From contig NZ_CP095742.1 of NCBI RefSeq assembly GCF_023078495.1, positions 496,001 to 560,000 on the forward strand: 64,000 nt of DNA, in the 5' to 3' direction. This stretch comes from Luteibacter aegosomatissinici (lineage in GTDB: Bacteria; Pseudomonadota; Gammaproteobacteria; Xanthomonadales; Rhodanobacteraceae). How positions within the stretch are numbered: the stretch's first letter is position 1; each line of letters begins with the position of its first letter. The translations under genes were made by a program, and so were the position numbers. The notes beneath the pieces were generated by a model. That model was not told where the DNA came from, made no database searches, and saw only the letters and a program-made list of their open reading frames with translations. Below, in pieces: positions 44,466-54,071 of the stretch.

Positions 44466-44562
44466 CCTGTCGCCCGGCGGGCGAAAGCATTGTGAGCAGG
44501 GTAGGGCAGGAGGAGGCTAGAATGGCAGGCCCACCCCCGATTCAGACCCGGCAGGCCCCGCC

Positions 44563-45159
44563 ATGCTCCTCATGATCGACAACTACGACTCCTTTACCTT
44601 CAACCTCGTCCAGTACCTCGGCGAGCTGGGGCAGGAGGTCAAGGTGGTCCGGAACGATGCGCTGACCGTGGCCGATATCCGGGCCCTTAAGCCCTCGCGG
44701 ATCATGATTTCCCCGGGGCCGGGCACACCGGATGATTCGGGTGTCTCGATCGATATCCTGAAGGAACTGGCCGGCGAGCTGCCCATCTTCGGCGTTTGCC
44801 TGGGCCACCAGGCCATCGGCCAGGTGTTTGGCGGCAAGGTCATCCGGGCGCGCGAGATCATGCACGGCAAGACCTCCCCGGTGAAGCACCTGGGCAAGGG
44901 CGTGTTCGCCGGCCTGCCCAACCCGTTCGAGGCCACCCGTTACCACTCGCTTGTGGTCGAGAAGGATTCGGTGCCCGATTGCCTGGAAGTGACCGCGTGG
45001 ACCGAGCGCGAGGACGGTTCCATCGACGAGATCATGGGCCTGCGCCACCGCACGCTCGATATCGAGGGCGTGCAGTTCCATCCCGAGTCGATCCTTACCC
45101 AGCACGGCCACGACCTGCTGCGTAACTTCCTTGGCATGCCGCTGCCGCTCGCCGCCTGA
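44563..45159 (+). CDS. trpG: Anthranilate synthase component II (glutamine amidotransferase)
   Basis: 198 residues. Class I glutamine amidotransferase with the nucleophile in [11 protein letters not shown] (Cys about residue 79) and the His/Glu pair in [12 protein letters not shown]. It supplies ammonia to TrpE for anthranilate; TrpE is not in this window. The start [21 protein letters not shown] is typical. It is followed by trpD after 20 bases. The protein might also serve aminodeoxychorismate synthesis as PabA, as is common where one subunit serves both. Confidence 0.94.
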   Translation: MLLMIDNYDSFTFNLVQYLGELGQEVKVVRNDALTVADIRALKPSRIMISPGPGTPDDSGVSIDILKELAGELPIFGVCLGHQAIGQVFGGKVIRAREIMHGKTSPVKHLGKGVFAGLPNPFEATRYHSLVVEKDSVPDCLEVTAWTEREDGSIDEIMGLRHRTLDIEGVQFHPESILTQHGHDLLRNFLGMPLPLAA

Positions 45160-45179
45160 TCCACGTTCCGGGACGCTCC

Positions 45180-46211
45180 ATGCCGATCACTCCTTCCGAG
45201 GCGCTCCAGCGCACTATCGAACACCGCGAGATCTTCCATGACGAGATGATCGAGCTCATGCACCAGATCATGCGCGGTGACGTGAGCCCGCTCATGACGG
45301 CCGCGATCCTGACCGGCCTGCGGGTGAAGAAGGAAACGGTGGGCGAGATCACCGGCGCGGCACGCGTGATGCGCGATCTCTCGGCGAAGGTGGAGGCGAC
45401 GCCCCACCCGCATTTCATCGATATCGTGGGCACCGGTGGTGATGGCGCCTCGTCGTTCAATATTTCCACGGCATCCATGTTCGTGGCGGCGGCTGCTGGT
45501 GCGCGCGTGGCCAAGCACGGTGGCCGCAGCGTGTCATCCAAGTCGGGCAGTGCCGATGTGCTGGAGGCGCTGGGCGCCCGCATCGAGCTGCTGCCGGCCC
45601 AGGTGGCCGTGTGCATGGATGAGGTCGATATCGGCTTCATGTTCGCGCCCAACCACCATCCGGCGATGAAGGTGGTCTCGCCGGTACGCCGCGAAATGGG
45701 CGTCCGCACCATCTTCAACATCCTGGGCCCGCTGACGAATCCGGCAGGCGCTCAGAACATCCTCATGGGTGTCTTCCATCCCGACCTGGTCGGTATCCAG
45801 GTGCGCGTCCTGCAGGCCCTTGGCGCAAAGCACGCGCTGGTCGTGTGGGGCCGCGACGGCATGGACGAGATCTCGCTGGGCGCCGCCACCCTGGTGGGCG
45901 AGCTGCGCGACGGCAAGGTCACCGAGTACGAGGTGGAGCCGGAGGATTTTGGCCTGTCCATGGCCTCCAGCCGCAACCTTCGTGTCGAAAATGCGGACGA
46001 ATCCAGGGCCATGCTGCTGGATGCCATCTCTGGCGTCCCCGGCGTGCCCCACGATATCGTCTGCCTGAATGCGGGCGCGGCGCTGTATACCGCTGATGTG
46101 GCCCCCAGCATCCAGGCGGGTATCGACCTGGCCCGGGCGACCATTGCCAGCGGCGCGGCTCGTGTAAAATTGGAAGCATTCGTGGCCGCGACGCAGCGGC
46201 TCGGCGCCTGA
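45180..46211 (+). CDS. trpD: Anthranilate phosphoribosyltransferase
   Basis: 343 residues, the usual size. The PRPP-binding motif is [17 protein letters not shown] (about residues 80-95), followed by [21 protein letters not shown], and [26 protein letters not shown]. It joins anthranilate to PRPP, second step of tryptophan synthesis. Cotranscribed with trpG and trpC. Confidence 0.96.
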   Translation: MPITPSEALQRTIEHREIFHDEMIELMHQIMRGDVSPLMTAAILTGLRVKKETVGEITGAARVMRDLSAKVEATPHPHFIDIVGTGGDGASSFNISTASMFVAAAAGARVAKHGGRSVSSKSGSADVLEALGARIELLPAQVAVCMDEVDIGFMFAPNHHPAMKVVSPVRREMGVRTIFNILGPLTNPAGAQNILMGVFHPDLVGIQVRVLQALGAKHALVVWGRDGMDEISLGAATLVGELRDGKVTEYEVEPEDFGLSMASSRNLRVENADESRAMLLDAISGVPGVPHDIVCLNAGAALYTADVAPSIQAGIDLARATIASGAARVKLEAFVAATQRLGA

Positions 46212-46259
46212 TATCGTCGGGTTACCCCACCCCCGGCCTTACCCTAGGAAGCGACACCG

Positions 46260-47111
46260 ATGCCCGACATCCTCCACCGTATTCTCGACCGCAAACTGGA
46301 AGAGATCGCCGAGCGCAGCCGCACGCGCACGATGGACGACCTGGCTGCGCAGATCGCGGACCTCGAGGAAACTCGTGGCTTCGTCGCCGCCATCGATGCC
46401 CGCCTGTATGAAGGCAAGCCCGCGGTTATCGCCGAGGTCAAGAAGGCCAGCCCTTCCAAGGGCCTGATCCGGCCCGATTTCGATCCCGCCGCCATCGCGC
46501 GCAGTTACGAAGCCGGCGGCGCTACCTGCCTGTCGGTGCTCACCGATGCCGACTTCTTCCAGGGCCACGAGGATTACCTGCGCCAGGCCCGCGAAGCCTG
46601 CAACCTGCCGATCCTGCGCAAGGATTTCATCATCGACGAGTATCAGGTGTACGAAGCGCGCGTCATCGGCGCCGACTGCATCCTGCTGATCGTCTCCGCG
46701 TTCGGTTCGAAGTACGGCGATGGTGAGGTGGTGTACGACGAAAGCCGGCTCACCGAGCTGTCGCTGCTCGCCGCCGAACTCGACCTGGATGTACTCGTCG
46801 AAGTGCACAACGAGGAAGAACTCGAAATCGCGCTGGGCATGCCTGCACCGTTGATCGGCGTGAACAACCGCAACCTGCGCACGTTCGAGACCTCGCTCGG
46901 CACCTCGCTGAAGCTGAAGGATCGGGTGGGTCCCGATACCGCCATCGTCGCCGAATCCGGCATCCACACGCCGGAAGACGTGCGCACCCTGCGCGAGAAG
47001 GGCATCCATACGTTCCTCGTGGGCGAAGCGTTCATGCGCGCGGCCGATCCGGGCGCGGAGCTGCAGAAACTGTTCGGCAAGCACGCGCCGACCCACACGC
47101 ACAAACACTGA
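46260..47111 (+). CDS. trpC: Indole-3-glycerol-phosphate synthase
   Basis: 283 residues, a single-function TrpC without a fused TrpF. It has AEVKKASPSKGLIR (catalytic Lys), ILRKDFIIDEYQVYEAR and the phosphate-binding VAESGIHTPEDV. It closes the indole ring in tryptophan synthesis. It is third in the trpGDC cluster and is followed after seven bases by a HAD phosphatase gene. Confidence 0.96.
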   Translation: MPDILHRILDRKLEEIAERSRTRTMDDLAAQIADLEETRGFVAAIDARLYEGKPAVIAEVKKASPSKGLIRPDFDPAAIARSYEAGGATCLSVLTDADFFQGHEDYLRQAREACNLPILRKDFIIDEYQVYEARVIGADCILLIVSAFGSKYGDGEVVYDESRLTELSLLAAELDLDVLVEVHNEEELEIALGMPAPLIGVNNRNLRTFETSLGTSLKLKDRVGPDTAIVAESGIHTPEDVRTLREKGIHTFLVGEAFMRAADPGAELQKLFGKHAPTHTHKH

Positions 47112-47118
47112 GCACGGC

Positions 47119-47826
47119 ATGACACAGGGGAATGAGGCGGGGGGGCCAGACACCGCCGCCGGCGATGCACGACGCGTCGCGCTGTTCGATTTCGATGGCG
47201 TGATCGTCCGCCACCAGACGTTGGAACTGTACTTTCGCGAGCGGCTTTCCGGCTTTGGCCGGTGGCGCCTCCTGCTGGCGTTGCCGTGGCTCCCGTTCGT
47301 GCCATTCATGATCCGTAGCGCCGCCGGGACGCGCATCCTGGGGCGCGTCTTCCTGCGCGTGGTGACGTTCGGGCGCAGTGAAAAAAACTACAAACGCCTG
47401 GTCACCGAGTTTGCACGCACGTACGCGCGCCGGCCGGGCGTGTTCGTGCGTGATGGCGTGGCGACACTACGCCGGCACATCGAGGCGGGCGACCGGGTCG
47501 TCATCGTCACTGGCAACGACGGCACCCTGGTACAGGCCATCCTGGATGAGGTGAACCTGCAGGGCCCCGAACTCATCGCATCGCAGGTCCGCGGTGGTGT
47601 CCTTGGCGTGCACTTCGTGCGCCATAACGTGGATGCCATGAAGGTGAAAGCGGTGGAAAGGGCGGGTATTGCCCGGCCATGGGCGGTTGCGTATGGCGAT
47701 TCCGTATCGGACCTGGCGATGCTGAAGGCTGCCGATGCGGCGAAGCTGGTGAATCCAAGCAAGCGGACATTGAAGAAGATGCGCAAGCCGCTGGGGGACA
47801 AGCTTGAGGTGTTGGGCTGGTACTGA
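47119..47826 (+). CDS. HAD-IB family phosphatase
   Basis: 235 residues. HAD motifs are DFDGVIV (nucleophile Asp; residues about 24-30), VIVTGNDG (motif II), a Lys in the KVKAVERAG region and AYGDSVSDLAML (motif IV). The helical cap lies between motifs I and II, as in subfamily IB (SerB-like). Substrate unknown; linkage to trpC is tight but a role in tryptophan synthesis is not shown. Confidence 0.87.
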   Translation: MTQGNEAGGPDTAAGDARRVALFDFDGVIVRHQTLELYFRERLSGFGRWRLLLALPWLPFVPFMIRSAAGTRILGRVFLRVVTFGRSEKNYKRLVTEFARTYARRPGVFVRDGVATLRRHIEAGDRVVIVTGNDGTLVQAILDEVNLQGPELIASQVRGGVLGVHFVRHNVDAMKVKAVERAGIARPWAVAYGDSVSDLAMLKAADAAKLVNPSKRTLKKMRKPLGDKLEVLGWY

Positions 47827-47837
47827 GTCCAGCTCCT

Positions 47838-47860
47838 TCGCGCGCAAGCGCGCTCCTACA
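47838..47860. repeat. Single REP-like arm, copy 3
   Basis: One arm of the TGTAGGAGCGCGC repeat, inverted, 11 bases after the HAD stop. No facing arm is present. The rest of the 208-base gap to 48035 shows no clear promoter. Confidence 0.75.
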
Positions 47861-48034
47861 GGCGCAGTTTTGGGCTGGCCGGGAAAACCGGGCCTGGTTC
47901 AGTAAGGGTGGACCGCGGTCGAGGGTATGCCGCGAACGCCGTGGGCGGTGAAAGATGTTGCGGTGTCGCTTGCGTGCGGCATCCCGCGAACGCTAGCCTG
48001 ATCGCCTGCGCCCCGTACTCCCCATGGATGCCCG

Positions 48035-48985
48035 ATGTACCTGTCTTCACTGCGCGAGCTTGCTATTGGCAGCCGCCTCAAGGCCTTGAGCGATTATTTC
48101 TACCAGGCCGTGGACGAGGTCTACCGCGCGAGCGGGGCGGGTATCGAATCGCGCTGGTTTCCGGTCATGCGCTTCCTGCGCGATGTGGGCCCCACGACGG
48201 TGACGGAGGTGGCCACGGCGATCGGGCAGACCCATTCGGCGGTGAGCCAGCTGGCCGATCGCCTGGTCGAAGCCGGCATGGTGGTCCGCCAGCGCGACCC
48301 GGGCGATGGGCGCCGCAGCGTGCTGGCGCTTACCGACGCGGGCGAGCGGGCCCTGGGTGCCCTTGGCCCGGTGTGGCTGGCCTTGCGCCGGGGGATGGCC
48401 GAATCGATGGGGCCGCGCATGGCGGCGCTGCTCGACGCGATCGATGACTGCGAACAGGCGCTGGCCGAGAAGCCGCTGGTTGCCGCGGTGCTCGAGCAGC
48501 GTGCGGCACTGGCCCGCGAGGGTGTGAGCGTGGTGCCCTGGGATCCGGCTTACGCCGACCACTTCCGTCGCCTCAACCAGCAATGGCTGGAGCGCCACTT
48601 CCGTGTCGAGGACGTGGACAGGGCCCTGTTCGCGGATCCCGAAACCCTCGTAATCAAGCCTGGCGGCGCCATCTTCTTCGCCCTGTATGCGGGCGAGGTG
48701 GTCGGCACCTGCGCGCTGCTGCATGAAGGAAACGGGATCTACGAGCTCTCGAAGATGGGCGTGGACGAGAACTTCCGCGGCCTGGGCGCCGGTCGCAAGT
48801 TGCTTGATGCCGCCATCGGCGCCTGGCGTGAGCAGGGCGGTGCGCGGTTGTTCCTGGAATCCAACAGCCGGCTCGGCCGTGCACTGGGCATGTACGAGCG
48901 CGCGGGATTCCGCCGGCAGGAGGCCATCCGCCCCGGCTCGCACTATGAGCGTGCGGACGTCTACATGGTGTACGAAGGGGCCTGA
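48035..48985 (+). CDS. MarR HTH - GNAT acetyltransferase fusion
   Basis: 316 residues. Residues about 35-105 are a MarR winged HTH (TTVTEVATAIGQTHSAVSQLADRLVEAGMV, DPGDGRRSVLALTDAG). Residues about 160-316 are a GNAT domain with the acetyl-CoA motif VDENFRGLGAGRKLLDAAIGAW and LFLESNSRLGRALGMYERAGF. It is the known bifunctional helix-turn-helix/GNAT type. The substrate is unknown. A bidirectional terminator separates it from clp. Confidence 0.88.
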   Translation: MYLSSLRELAIGSRLKALSDYFYQAVDEVYRASGAGIESRWFPVMRFLRDVGPTTVTEVATAIGQTHSAVSQLADRLVEAGMVVRQRDPGDGRRSVLALTDAGERALGALGPVWLALRRGMAESMGPRMAALLDAIDDCEQALAEKPLVAAVLEQRAALAREGVSVVPWDPAYADHFRRLNQQWLERHFRVEDVDRALFADPETLVIKPGGAIFFALYAGEVVGTCALLHEGNGIYELSKMGVDENFRGLGAGRKLLDAAIGAWREQGGARLFLESNSRLGRALGMYERAGFRRQEAIRPGSHYERADVYMVYEGA

Positions 48986-49023
48986 CGGCTTCCCCGGGGC
49001 CGTTTTTTGCGGGTCCGAGGCAC

Positions 49024-49060
49024 AAAAAAAGGGCAGGCACGCAGGTGCCTGCCCTTTCTT
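49024..49060. terminator. Bidirectional terminator
   Basis: GGGCAGGCAC (49031-49040), loop GCAG and GTGCCTGCCC (49045-49054) form a perfect stem flanked by seven A and by TTTCTT, so it can end both the HTH/GNAT gene and clp. Confidence 0.92.
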
Positions 49061-49070
49061 GTGTCCGCGG

Positions 49071-49766
49071 TTAGCGCGTGCCGCGCACCACGATGGTCTT
49101 GCCGGACACGTCGATCATCCGTTCCTCTTCCAGCTGCTTGAGGACGCGGCCCACCATTTCGCGGGAGCAGCCGACGATCCGGCTCACTTCCTGGCGGGAG
49201 ATCCGGATCTGGGTGCCGTCCGGGTGGGTCATGGCATCGGGCTCGGTGCACAGGTCCAGCAGCGTGCGCGAGACGCGGTTGGTCACGTCCATGAACGCCA
49301 TGCGGCTGACCTGGCGCGACGTGCGCAGCAGGCGGTGGGTGAGCTGCGAGCCGATCGCGAAGAGCAGCTTCGGGCATTCGGCGGCCAGCGGGCCCTCCAG
49401 GAGCTGGAAGAGCCGCTCGTAGCTGATCTCGGCCATTTCGACCGCCGTGCGGGTGCGCACCAGCGATTCACGCTGGGCCTGCTCGACGAACAGCCCCATT
49501 TCGCCGATGAACTGGCCACGGTTGATGTAGGCAAGAATCAGCTCGCGGCCCTCCTCGTCCTCCGTGCAGACGGCCAGCGAGCCTTCCACCACGTAGTAAA
49601 GGGTATTGGCCGGGTCACCCGGGCGGATGATCGCGGTCTTGCCCGGGTAGCGCCGCCGGTGGCAGGCATCCAGGAACCGACCCATCGACGCCGGGTCTGG
49701 CGCGAAGCTCAAAGGAGCCTGCGACCGTTCGAACGCCTGTTGCAACAGATATTTAAGTTGAGCCAC
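49071..49766 (-). CDS. clp: CRP-like global regulator Clp
   Basis: 231 residues with the GTG start at 49766, close to the 230 of Xanthomonas Clp; the frame is open further but the extra part is not conserved. The cyclic nucleotide-binding barrel includes RRRYPGKTAIIRPGDPANTLYYVVEGS and GQFIGEMGLFVE, and the HTH is ISRQEVSRIVGCSREMVGRVLKQLEE. In Xanthomonas, Clp activates extracellular enzyme and virulence genes and is inhibited by c-di-GMP. Here it may control exported proteins such as the S53 protease. It is divergent from speD. Confidence 0.93.
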   Translation of the reverse strand: MAQLKYLLQQAFERSQAPLSFAPDPASMGRFLDACHRRRYPGKTAIIRPGDPANTLYYVVEGSLAVCTEDEEGRELILAYINRGQFIGEMGLFVEQAQRESLVRTRTAVEMAEISYERLFQLLEGPLAAECPKLLFAIGSQLTHRLLRTSRQVSRMAFMDVTNRVSRTLLDLCTEPDAMTHPDGTQIRISRQEVSRIVGCSREMVGRVLKQLEEERMIDVSGKTIVVRGTR

Positions 49767-49882
49767 AGCAGATTCCGTTGAGCCTTCTATGGCATGGCGC
49801 CCCCAAATCGGCGGCTTGCCGACGGTTTTCCGTCGGGCGTCGCTGACTCGCCATGTCCCCGGCCGGATTATTGCAGACAAAG

Positions 49883-49899
49883 GGTGGACAAAATCCACC
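49883..49899. promoter_or_regulatory. Inverted repeat in the clp-speD intergenic region
   Basis: GGTGGA and TCCACC flank CAAAA. It is the only clear symmetry in the 345-base gap 49767-50111 between the divergent clp and speD genes, about 117 bases before the clp start. Operator function is a guess. Confidence 0.35.
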
Positions 49900-49924
49900 A
49901 TAAATGACGATCCGTCCCAAGTTG

Positions 49925-49953
49925 TTCAAATTCTCGCCACTTTGCCCCATAAT
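49925..49953 (+). promoter_or_regulatory. Candidate sigma-70 promoter of speD
   Basis: TTCAAA and CATAAT are 17 bases apart in an A/T-rich patch, 159 bases before the speD start. The -35 is weak. The leader from about 49960 to 50111 shows no other structure that I can name. Confidence 0.4.
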
Positions 49954-50111
49954 TTTACCCCCTCGGAGCCTGGACCCCTGTCTCAGGCTGTTCATAAACG
50001 AGGGGCAGACTGATCGTCTGGCCGATCGCCATCCAATTCCTTTTTTGCGGGGACCCTTGCTGCTAACCCGTGTCTGCTGCTGGCCGTCATCACCGGCCTC
50101 GGAGAGTCGCT

Positions 50112-50897
50112 GTGGTCAAACCGCTTCCCCGCCTTCGCCTGCAGGGTTTCAACAACCTCACCAAGGCGTTGAGCTTCAACATTTACGATATCTGCTATGC
50201 CGTCTCGGAACAGCAGCGCCAGAACTACATCGAGTACATCGATGAGCAGTACGACGCTGACCGCCTGACCCAGATCCTGACGGACGTGGCCGAGATCATC
50301 GGTGCGAACATCCTGAATATCGCGCGTCAGGATTACGATCCGCAGGGCGCCTCGGTCACCATCCTCATTTCCGAGGAGCCGGTGGTCGAGAAGCTGGGCC
50401 GCGATACGATCTCGGGCGCCGTCGTGGCGCACATGGACAAGAGCCACATCACTGTCCATACCTACCCGGAAACGCACCCGCACAACGGTATCGCCACGTT
50501 CCGCGCGGATATCGACGTGGCCACCTGCGGCGTTATCTCTCCGCTGAAGGCCCTGAATTACCTGATCGACAGCTTCGAGTCGGATATCGTCATCGCCGAT
50601 TACCGCGTGCGCGGCTTCACCCGCGACGTGAAGGGCAAGAAGCACTTCATCGATCACAAGATCAACTCGGTGCAGGATTACCTGGCGAAGCACATCCGTC
50701 AGAAGTACGAGATGTTCGACGTGAACGTGTACCAGGAAAACATCTTCCACACGAAGATGCACATCAAGGACTTCGACCTCGATACGTACCTGTTCGAGGC
50801 CCAGGCCGACGATCTTTCGTTCAAGGAGCGCCAGCGCATCGAATCGCTGCTCCGCCGCGAGATCGAGGAACTCTTCCACGGCCGCAACCTGATGTAA
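50112..50897 (+). CDS. speD: S-adenosylmethionine decarboxylase proenzyme
   Basis: 261 residues (E. coli SpeD has 264). The self-cleavage site is [11 protein letters not shown], where the Ser becomes the pyruvoyl group; ending [11 protein letters not shown] is typical. The enzyme makes the aminopropyl donor for spermidine. The GTG at 50112 has GGAGAG five bases upstream and gives the family start [22 protein letters not shown]-like sequence. A strong terminator follows. Confidence 0.95.
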   Translation: MVKPLPRLRLQGFNNLTKALSFNIYDICYAVSEQQRQNYIEYIDEQYDADRLTQILTDVAEIIGANILNIARQDYDPQGASVTILISEEPVVEKLGRDTISGAVVAHMDKSHITVHTYPETHPHNGIATFRADIDVATCGVISPLKALNYLIDSFESDIVIADYRVRGFTRDVKGKKHFIDHKINSVQDYLAKHIRQKYEMFDVNVYQENIFHTKMHIKDFDLDTYLFEAQADDLSFKERQRIESLLRREIEELFHGRNLM

Positions 50898-50898
50898 C

Positions 50899-50928
50899 AA
50901 AAAGCCCCGCGAAAGCGGGGCTTTTTTT
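50899..50928. terminator. Bidirectional terminator between speD and coq7
   Basis: AGCCCCGC, a GAAA tetraloop and GCGGGGCT are flanked by five A and seven T, directly between two convergent stops. Confidence 0.93.
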
Positions 50929-50929
50929 G

Positions 50930-51571
50930 TCAGATCCTGTAAGCAACCGCCTTCATCACCGCCGACGCCGCATGCATCAACCGCGGAATGGGGAAGGGCA
51001 GGTCAATGCCGCCCCGTGCCTCGGCCGCCTCGGCATGCCGCACCTCATCCTCCTGCATCTGCCGCAGAATCGCGCGCGAGCGATCGTCCTGGGCGGGCAG
51101 GCGCTCCAGGTGTTCAGCCAGGTGGGCCTCCACCTGTCTCTCGGTTTCCACCACGAAACCCAGGCTGATCGGGTCGCCCACGGCCGCGGCGGCCACGCCG
51201 ATGGCATAACTGCCGGCGTACCACAGCGGGTTGAGCAGGCTCGGGCGGCTATCCAGCTGCTTCAGGCGCTCGGCGCACCAGGCCAGGTGGTCGGTCTCCT
51301 CCTGGGCGGCGTGCAGCAGGTGCTGGCGGGTATCGTCCGTACGGGCCAGCGCGGCCTGGCCCATGTAGAGCGCCTGGGCGCATACCTCACCCACATGGTT
51401 GATCCGCATCAGGCCGGCCGCATGGCGGCGGTCCGCTTCCTCCATGGGCGCATCCGCCACGGTGTCCCCGGGGGAGCGGCGGTGGGCCTCCGGGGAGCCC
51501 GACACGGCCTCCATGGCGCGCTCCAGCCCGGCCAGCAAGCGGTCGAGCGGGGTAAAGGTACGGACGGCCAC
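50930..51571 (-). CDS. coq7: Demethoxyubiquinone hydroxylase
   Basis: 213 residues. Diiron ligands are in [37 protein letters not shown] and [11 protein letters not shown], in the two-repeat pattern of Coq7. It hydroxylates the ring in late ubiquinone synthesis at the inner membrane. The GTG at 51571 is chosen because AAAGGAG stands six bases before it; earlier codons of the open frame are not conserved. Confidence 0.95.
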   Translation of the reverse strand: MAVRTFTPLDRLLAGLERAMEAVSGSPEAHRRSPGDTVADAPMEEADRRHAAGLMRINHVGEVCAQALYMGQAALARTDDTRQHLLHAAQEETDHLAWCAERLKQLDSRPSLLNPLWYAGSYAIGVAAAAVGDPISLGFVVETERQVEAHLAEHLERLPAQDDRSRAILRQMQEDEVRHAEAAEARGGIDLPFPIPRLMHAASAVMKAVAYRI

Positions 51572-51684
51572 GGGTGGCTCCTTTGAATGTGGGGACCTGC
51601 ACACGGTACAATGCCCGGGCACCCTACCGGGATGCACGCGCTGCGGCTGCTTGTCGCGCCCGGCGTACCTGCCACTGGCAGGGC

Positions 51685-51715
51685 TTGTGTAAAGACCGCG
51701 TCATTCTGCTATCAT
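51685..51715 (+). promoter_or_regulatory. Candidate promoter of rplM-rpsI
   Basis: TG-C-TATCAT (51707-51715) is an extended -10, with TTGTGT at 51685-51690 upstream (19-base spacing). The 130-base leader that follows is long for a coding gene and could carry L13 autoregulation, as reported for rplM in E. coli. Confidence 0.4.
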
Positions 51716-51845
51716 TGTTGGCCCGAAGCTCACCTGCATGGTGGGCTTGCGCGACGCAGGATAAGTCAGTTATTCTCTCGCGTCTTTGCTTTCACCGATT
51801 CCGTGTTCCGTCCCTTTGTTGGGCGGCAAACCAGGTATTTTCGAA

Positions 51846-52274
51846 ATGAAAACGTTCAGCGCCAAGCCGGAGAGCGTCAAGCGCGATTGGTTCGTGATCG
51901 ACGCCACGAACAAGACCCTGGGTCGTCTGTCGACCGAGGTCGCGCGCCGTCTCCGCGGCAAGCATAAGCCCGAGTTCACCCCGCACGTCGATACCGGCGA
52001 TTACATCGTCGTGATCAACGCCGAGAAGGTGGCTGTCACCGGTGCGAAGCTGGACGACAAGATGTACCACCGCTTCACCGGCTACGTCGGCAACCTGAAG
52101 ACCACGAGTCTCAAGGATCTGCTGGCCACGCACCCGGAGCGCGTGATCGAGATCGCCGTCAAGGGCATGCTGCCGAAGAACCCGCTGGGTCGCGCCATGT
52201 ACCGCAAGCTCAAGGTGTACGGCGGTGCCGAGCACCCGCACACCGCCCAGCAGCCGCAGCAGCTGGACATCTAA
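51846..52274 (+). CDS. rplM: 50S ribosomal protein L13
   Basis: 142 residues, the standard length. [20 protein letters not shown] and the end [17 protein letters not shown] are typical of L13, with [20 protein letters not shown] in between. It is an early-assembling protein of the large subunit and is encoded upstream of rpsI, nine bases apart, as in most proteobacteria. Confidence 0.98.
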   Translation: MKTFSAKPESVKRDWFVIDATNKTLGRLSTEVARRLRGKHKPEFTPHVDTGDYIVVINAEKVAVTGAKLDDKMYHRFTGYVGNLKTTSLKDLLATHPERVIEIAVKGMLPKNPLGRAMYRKLKVYGGAEHPHTAQQPQQLDI

Positions 52275-52283
52275 GGAATCGCC

Positions 52284-52676
52284 ATGGCTATCCAGCAGAA
52301 TTACGGTACCGGTCGTCGCAAGACCTCGGCAGCTCGCGTGTTCCTTCGCAAGGGCACCGGTGGCATCGTCGTCAACGGCAAGCCGCTCGACGCTTTCTTC
52401 GGCCGCGAAACCTCGCGCATGATCGTCCGTCAGCCGCTTGAGCTGACCGACAACGTCGAGAAGTTCGACATCATGGTGACGGTTGCCGGCGGTGGTATCA
52501 CCGGCCAGGCCGGCGCTATCCGCCTCGGCATCGCTCGCGCCCTCGTCGAATACGACGAAGCGCTGAAGTCGCCGCTGCGCAAGGCTGGTTTCATGACCCG
52601 CGATGCTCGTGAAGTCGAGCGTAAGAAGGTCGGTCTCCACAAGGCTCGCCGCGCAACCCAGTTCTCCAAGCGCTAA
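52284..52676 (+). CDS. rpsI: 30S ribosomal protein S9
   Basis: 130 residues. [21 protein letters not shown] and the end [17 protein letters not shown], whose Lys-Arg tail reaches the P-site tRNA, are diagnostic. AAGGAAT precedes the ATG. Cotranscribed with rplM. Confidence 0.98.
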   Translation: MAIQQNYGTGRRKTSAARVFLRKGTGGIVVNGKPLDAFFGRETSRMIVRQPLELTDNVEKFDIMVTVAGGGITGQAGAIRLGIARALVEYDEALKSPLRKAGFMTRDAREVERKKVGLHKARRATQFSKR

Positions 52677-52727
52677 TCACGCGCTACAATTCGAAGCACG
52701 AAGGTCAGAGCGCTTCGATAGGTTTCT

Positions 52728-52801
52728 TGGGAGATCGTCTAACGGTAGGACAACGGACTCTGACTCCGTTTATCTAGGTTCGAATCCTAGTCTCCCAGCC
52801 A
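52728..52801 (+). tRNA. tRNA-Gln (anticodon CTG)
   Basis: Acceptor arms TGGGAGA (52728-52734) and TCTCCCA (52791-52797) pair fully. The anticodon arm is ACGGA-CTCTGAC-TCCGT, placing CTG at the anticodon, and the T arm is CTAGG-TTCGAAT-CCTAG. The CCA end is encoded. It lies 51 bases after rpsI. Confidence 0.96.
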
Positions 52802-52808
52802 AAACCGG

Positions 52809-52846
52809 AAAGGGCCCTGAGCAATCAGGGCCCTTTCTCTTTTTCT
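52809..52846 (+). terminator. Intrinsic terminator after tRNA-Gln
   Basis: AAAGGGCCCTGA (52809-52820), loop GCAA and TCAGGGCCCTTT (52825-52836) make a 12-base stem followed by CTCTTTTTC. Confidence 0.92.
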
Positions 52847-52918
52847 GCTCTATGCGTTTGCAACGCCTGCGCGGCACTGTGGCACTTACGACGACACCGT
52901 CGGCCGGAGCCACCGGGC

Positions 52919-54013
52919 ATGAGTTACCGCAACATCCAGGGCATGCGTGCCATCGCCGCGCTGATGGTGGTGTCGTGCCACATGTTCTGGAGCCTGGTGC
53001 CCATGCGTACGCACTGGGCCAAGCCCTTCTTCGCTGACGTAGGCCCCGCGGGCGTCGATGTCTTCTTCGTCATTTCAGGCTTCATCATCTACCACGTGAT
53101 CCAGCGATCCATCGCGAGCATGGATCAGGTTGGCCGTGGCAGGGCGGTGTTTACCTTCGCCGCAAAGCGATTTATCCGGATCTATCCGCTGTACTGGATT
53201 GCCTTTGCCGTCGCGTGCCTGGTCATGGTCTGGTCGCCACCGACCGCGTTACCGCTGAAGAGGCCGATCATCGCGTTGCTCACCCTCGTCGATAGCATTC
53301 CCAACTACGTGGTCGGGGTCGCCTGGACGCTCACCTATGAGGTGTACTTTTACGCCGTGGCAGCCCTAAGCCTTCTGATCCTGGGCAAGCGGGCGCAATG
53401 GGGGCTGGCGATCTGGTTCAGTGTGCTCACAGGAGCAGCCGTTGTTAGCGCCTGGCACGCCTGGTCAGCTCCCCTCGACTACCTGTTCGCGCCTATCCTC
53501 CTCGAGTTCCTCCTGGGTGCGGCCGTCGGGATGCTCGTTGAAAGGGGCGTGCGCGTATTTCACGGCGCGATGTTCCTGGTCGCGATGGCGTGGATCGCTA
53601 TCGGTACCTGGTTCGTCGCCCGCGATCCCGCCTCCTATCCACTGCGGGTGCTCTGCTGGGGTATACCGGCGGCCGTGTTTATCTATGGGGTGGCCACGCT
53701 CGAAGTACGCAGGCGCTGGATCATGCCGCGCTCACTCCAGTACCTCGGCGATGCCTCATTCTCGATCTACCTGTGGCATGTCATCGTGTTCGACGCCATG
53801 GTCGGCGCGTACGCGCGGTTGGGCTGGGTAGGGGCGGTAAACCCGGCCGCCCTGACGGCCCTCATGGTCGCAGCCGCCATGGGCATCGGCCTGCTCAGTT
53901 ATCATTACCTTGAGAAGCCCCTGCTGCGGCGCCTCGGACAGTGGTTCGTGGGCCAGCGCGTGGCTTCCAACGCATTGGGAACGGAGGCGCACGCCGGCAA
54001 TCTCGCCGCCTGA
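52919..54013 (+). CDS. Acyltransferase 3 family membrane protein (OafA-like)
   Basis: 364 residues with about ten membrane segments. YRNIQGMRAIAALMVVSCHMF, with the family Arg and the catalytic-type His, and GVDVFFVISGFII are the hallmarks of acyltransferase 3. These proteins O-acetylate or O-acylate surface polysaccharides. No polysaccharide operon is nearby. The gene is the first after the tRNA and its terminator. Confidence 0.9.
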   Translation: MSYRNIQGMRAIAALMVVSCHMFWSLVPMRTHWAKPFFADVGPAGVDVFFVISGFIIYHVIQRSIASMDQVGRGRAVFTFAAKRFIRIYPLYWIAFAVACLVMVWSPPTALPLKRPIIALLTLVDSIPNYVVGVAWTLTYEVYFYAVAALSLLILGKRAQWGLAIWFSVLTGAAVVSAWHAWSAPLDYLFAPILLEFLLGAAVGMLVERGVRVFHGAMFLVAMAWIAIGTWFVARDPASYPLRVLCWGIPAAVFIYGVATLEVRRRWIMPRSLQYLGDASFSIYLWHVIVFDAMVGAYARLGWVGAVNPAALTALMVAAAMGIGLLSYHYLEKPLLRRLGQWFVGQRVASNALGTEAHAGNLAA

Positions 54014-54071
54014 GACCTCCGCACCGTAGGTTATTGGCTTCTGTCGCATGGCAGGCGGCAGCGGAGTGGTG

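Noticed and set aside
44466-44562. trp attenuator before trpG
   Set aside because: No small frame with adjacent Trp codons and no terminator/antiterminator pair is visible in the 97-base gap.
49767-49901. N-terminal extension of Clp to an upstream ATG
   Set aside because: The added 45 residues are not like Clp proteins, whose usual length (about 230) is given by GTG 49766.
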